A stretch of 15,391 nt of DNA from JAZKJD01 sp040384585 (lineage in GTDB: Bacteria; Pseudomonadota; Gammaproteobacteria; Diplorickettsiales; Diplorickettsiaceae): positions 1 to 15,391 of the forward strand of contig JAZKJD010000021.1 in the NCBI GenBank assembly GCA_040384585.1, read 5' to 3'. The position numbers and the translations under genes were made by a program. Positions 14,404 to 15,391 of this stretch are shown here, piece after piece (the first letter of the stretch is position 1; each line of letters starts with the position of its first letter). The notes beneath the pieces were generated by a model that was not told where the DNA came from, ran no database searches, and worked only from the letters and a program-made list of their open reading frames with translations.

Positions 14404-15249
14404 ATGAAGTTGCTTGATTTTACAATAGGCTTAGATAAGCCTTTATTTTTGATAGCGGGTCCTTGTGTGATTGAGAGTGAGCAATTAGCGATGGATACCG
14501 CCGGGCAGCTCAAGGAAATAACTCAGCGACTAAAAATACCCTTTATTTACAAGTCCTCCTTTGATAAGGCCAATCGTTCTTCTAGCCAGAGTTTCCGAGG
14601 TTTGGGGATTGAAGAAGGGCTGCGTATTTTAGCTAAGGTAAAAAAAGAATTAGGGATACCGGTTCTTACTGACATCCATGAAGATACGCCTTTGGGAGAA
14701 GTGGCTAGTGTAGTCGATGTTCTACAAACCCCCGCATTCTTATGTAGACAAACTAACTTTATCCAAAACGTGGCGAAGCAAGGTTTACCGGTGAATATTA
14801 AAAAAGGTCAGTTTCTTTCGCCCTGGGAAATGAAAAATGTGGTAGAAAAAGCACGTGCTGTCAGTGAGAATATGATCATGGTATGTGAACGTGGCGTTTC
14901 ATTTGGGTATAACAATCTTATTTCAGATATGCGTTCGCTAGCAGTGATGCGTGAAACAGGCTGCCCTGTCGTTTTTGATGCGACGCATTCTGTACAATTA
15001 CCTGGAAAAGAAGGAGGACGATCAGGGGGTCAACGAGAGTTTGTGCCTGTTTTAGCGCGTGCGGCAGTGGCAGTGGGCATTTCAGGACTCTTTATAGAGA
15101 CGCATCCTAATCCTGAAAAGGCATTGAGCGATGGGCCTAATTCATGGCCTTTAGGAAAAATAGCTGAATTATTGGAAACCTTAAAAGCCTTAGATGGGCT
15201 TGTTAAGAAAACGAGGCTGATAGAAACTACCTTATCAGAACCTATTTAG
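14404..15249 (+). CDS. kdsA: 2-dehydro-3-deoxyphosphooctonate aldolase (KDO-8-phosphate synthase)
   Basis: Condenses phosphoenolpyruvate with arabinose 5-phosphate to make KDO-8-phosphate, the precursor of the KDO sugar in the LPS inner core. The 281-residue product (E. coli 284) carries AGPCVIES (18-25), KSSFDKANRSS (50-60), FRGLGIEEGL (64-73), PAFLCRQT (110-117), NIKKGQFLSPWEM (131-143) and FDATHSVQLPG (191-201). Cys21, His195, Glu232 and Asp243 sit at the same relative spacing as the metal ligands Cys11, His185, Glu222 and Asp233 of the Aquifex enzyme. This is therefore the metal-dependent type, whereas E. coli has Asn in place of Cys. An AAAGGGG ribosome binding site lies about eight bases upstream. 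It probably shares a transcript with ccmABC. Confidence 0.97.
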   Translation: MKLLDFTIGLDKPLFLIAGPCVIESEQLAMDTAGQLKEITQRLKIPFIYKSSFDKANRSSSQSFRGLGIEEGLRILAKVKKELGIPVLTDIHEDTPLGEVASVVDVLQTPAFLCRQTNFIQNVAKQGLPVNIKKGQFLSPWEMKNVVEKARAVSENMIMVCERGVSFGYNNLISDMRSLAVMRETGCPVVFDATHSVQLPGKEGGRSGGQREFVPVLARAAVAVGISGLFIETHPNPEKALSDGPNSWPLGKIAELLETLKALDGLVKKTRLIETTLSEPI

Positions 15250-15259
15250 AACCTATTTA
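15238..15259 (+). repeat. 11-bp tandem duplication across the kdsA stop codon
   Basis: GAACCTATTTA occurs twice in succession, at 15238-15248 and 15249-15259. The first copy holds the last codons of kdsA and the junction with the second creates the TAG stop. Without the second copy the frame would end at TAA at the same place, so the protein is unchanged. Confidence 0.85.
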
Positions 15260-15260
15260 A

Positions 15261-15338
15261 TATACCACTCGTAAATGGGTATATACCGCTCGTACTTGAA
15301 GATGCGAACTTTTCGAATTCACAGCGAGCGGTATACCC
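15261..15338. repeat. Direct and inverted repeats downstream of kdsA
   Basis: TATACCACTCGTA (15261-15273) is repeated with one change at 15282-15294. The second copy lies in GGGTATATACCGCTCG (15277-15292), which pairs with CGAGCGGTATACCC (15325-15338), apart from a 2-base insertion in the left arm. The loop can itself fold (CGAA/TTCG). No T-run follows, so it is more likely a dispersed intergenic repeat than a classical terminator, though the hairpin could still stop or protect the kdsA transcript. Confidence 0.6.
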
Positions 15339-15345
15339 GATCACT

Positions 15346-15377
15346 TAACGGGGGAAAGCCAAGCTTCCGCCCCGTTA
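15346..15377. repeat. Second hairpin near the window end
   Basis: TAACGGGG (15346-15353) pairs perfectly with CCCCGTTA (15370-15377). Inside, AAGC and GCTT pair around CAA. There is no T-tract after it on the + strand within the 14 bases left. On the minus strand, T residues occur only in isolated pairs, so a terminator role is unproven. It may belong to the same repeat block as the preceding inverted repeat. Confidence 0.5.
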
Positions 15378-15391
15378 TTCAAGGGGAGAAA

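Noticed and set aside
15261..15377. CRISPR-like array after kdsA
   Set aside because: There are only two direct copies, 21 bases apart and imperfect, with inverted partners; no regular repeat-spacer pattern.

Overview
The window looks like chromosome from an AT-rich gammaproteobacterium. The order leuS-lptE-holA-nadD-rsfS-rlmH is a classic gammaproteobacterial cluster. The protein sequences resemble this class, but codon use is AT-leaning, and decayed genes, a transposase remnant and several palindromic intergenic repeats are present. That mix suggests a host-associated member of the Legionellales/Coxiellaceae type (Rickettsiella-like). The lineage is an inference from gene content; no database search was possible.

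Left part (1-3820) is the accessory side. It starts with a decayed coiled-coil reading frame, followed by pgpA (phosphatidylglycerophosphatase A) on the + strand. Next come the C-terminal remnant of an IS630-family transposase and a hairpin-rich intergenic repeat. Two convergent glycoside-hydrolase-type genes follow: a GH3/NagZ-like protein (+) and a GHL10/DUF187 protein (-), related by family to peptidoglycan-cleaving enzymes. Neither has a signal peptide. The second has a 13-bp tandem duplication that rewrites its C-terminus.

Middle part (3866-12024) is one long minus-strand array, read right to left: sohB (inner-membrane S49 peptidase), lnt (apolipoprotein N-acyltransferase), a terminator-like hairpin, then leuS, lptE, holA, nadD, rsfS and rlmH. 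From leuS onward the genes are separated by 10 bp or less, or overlap. They serve tRNA charging, LPS export, DNA polymerase III clamp loading, NAD synthesis and ribosome maturation. lnt and lptE are linked functionally, because LptE is a lipoprotein that needs Lnt for its final acylation.

Right part (12025-15391): a 142-bp near-perfect palindrome lies between sohB and the divergent ccmA. The ccmABC genes (heme handling for cytochrome c maturation) form a tight + strand unit, but ccmD-H do not follow. The next gene is kdsA (KDO-8-phosphate synthase, with the residues of the metal-dependent type). The window ends in two more inverted repeats.

No rRNA, tRNA, CRISPR array or defence system was seen. 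The most unusual points are the large palindrome, the truncated ccm operon, the signal-less cell-wall-type hydrolase pair next to the transposon scar, and two short tandem duplications that each hit a gene's 3' end.
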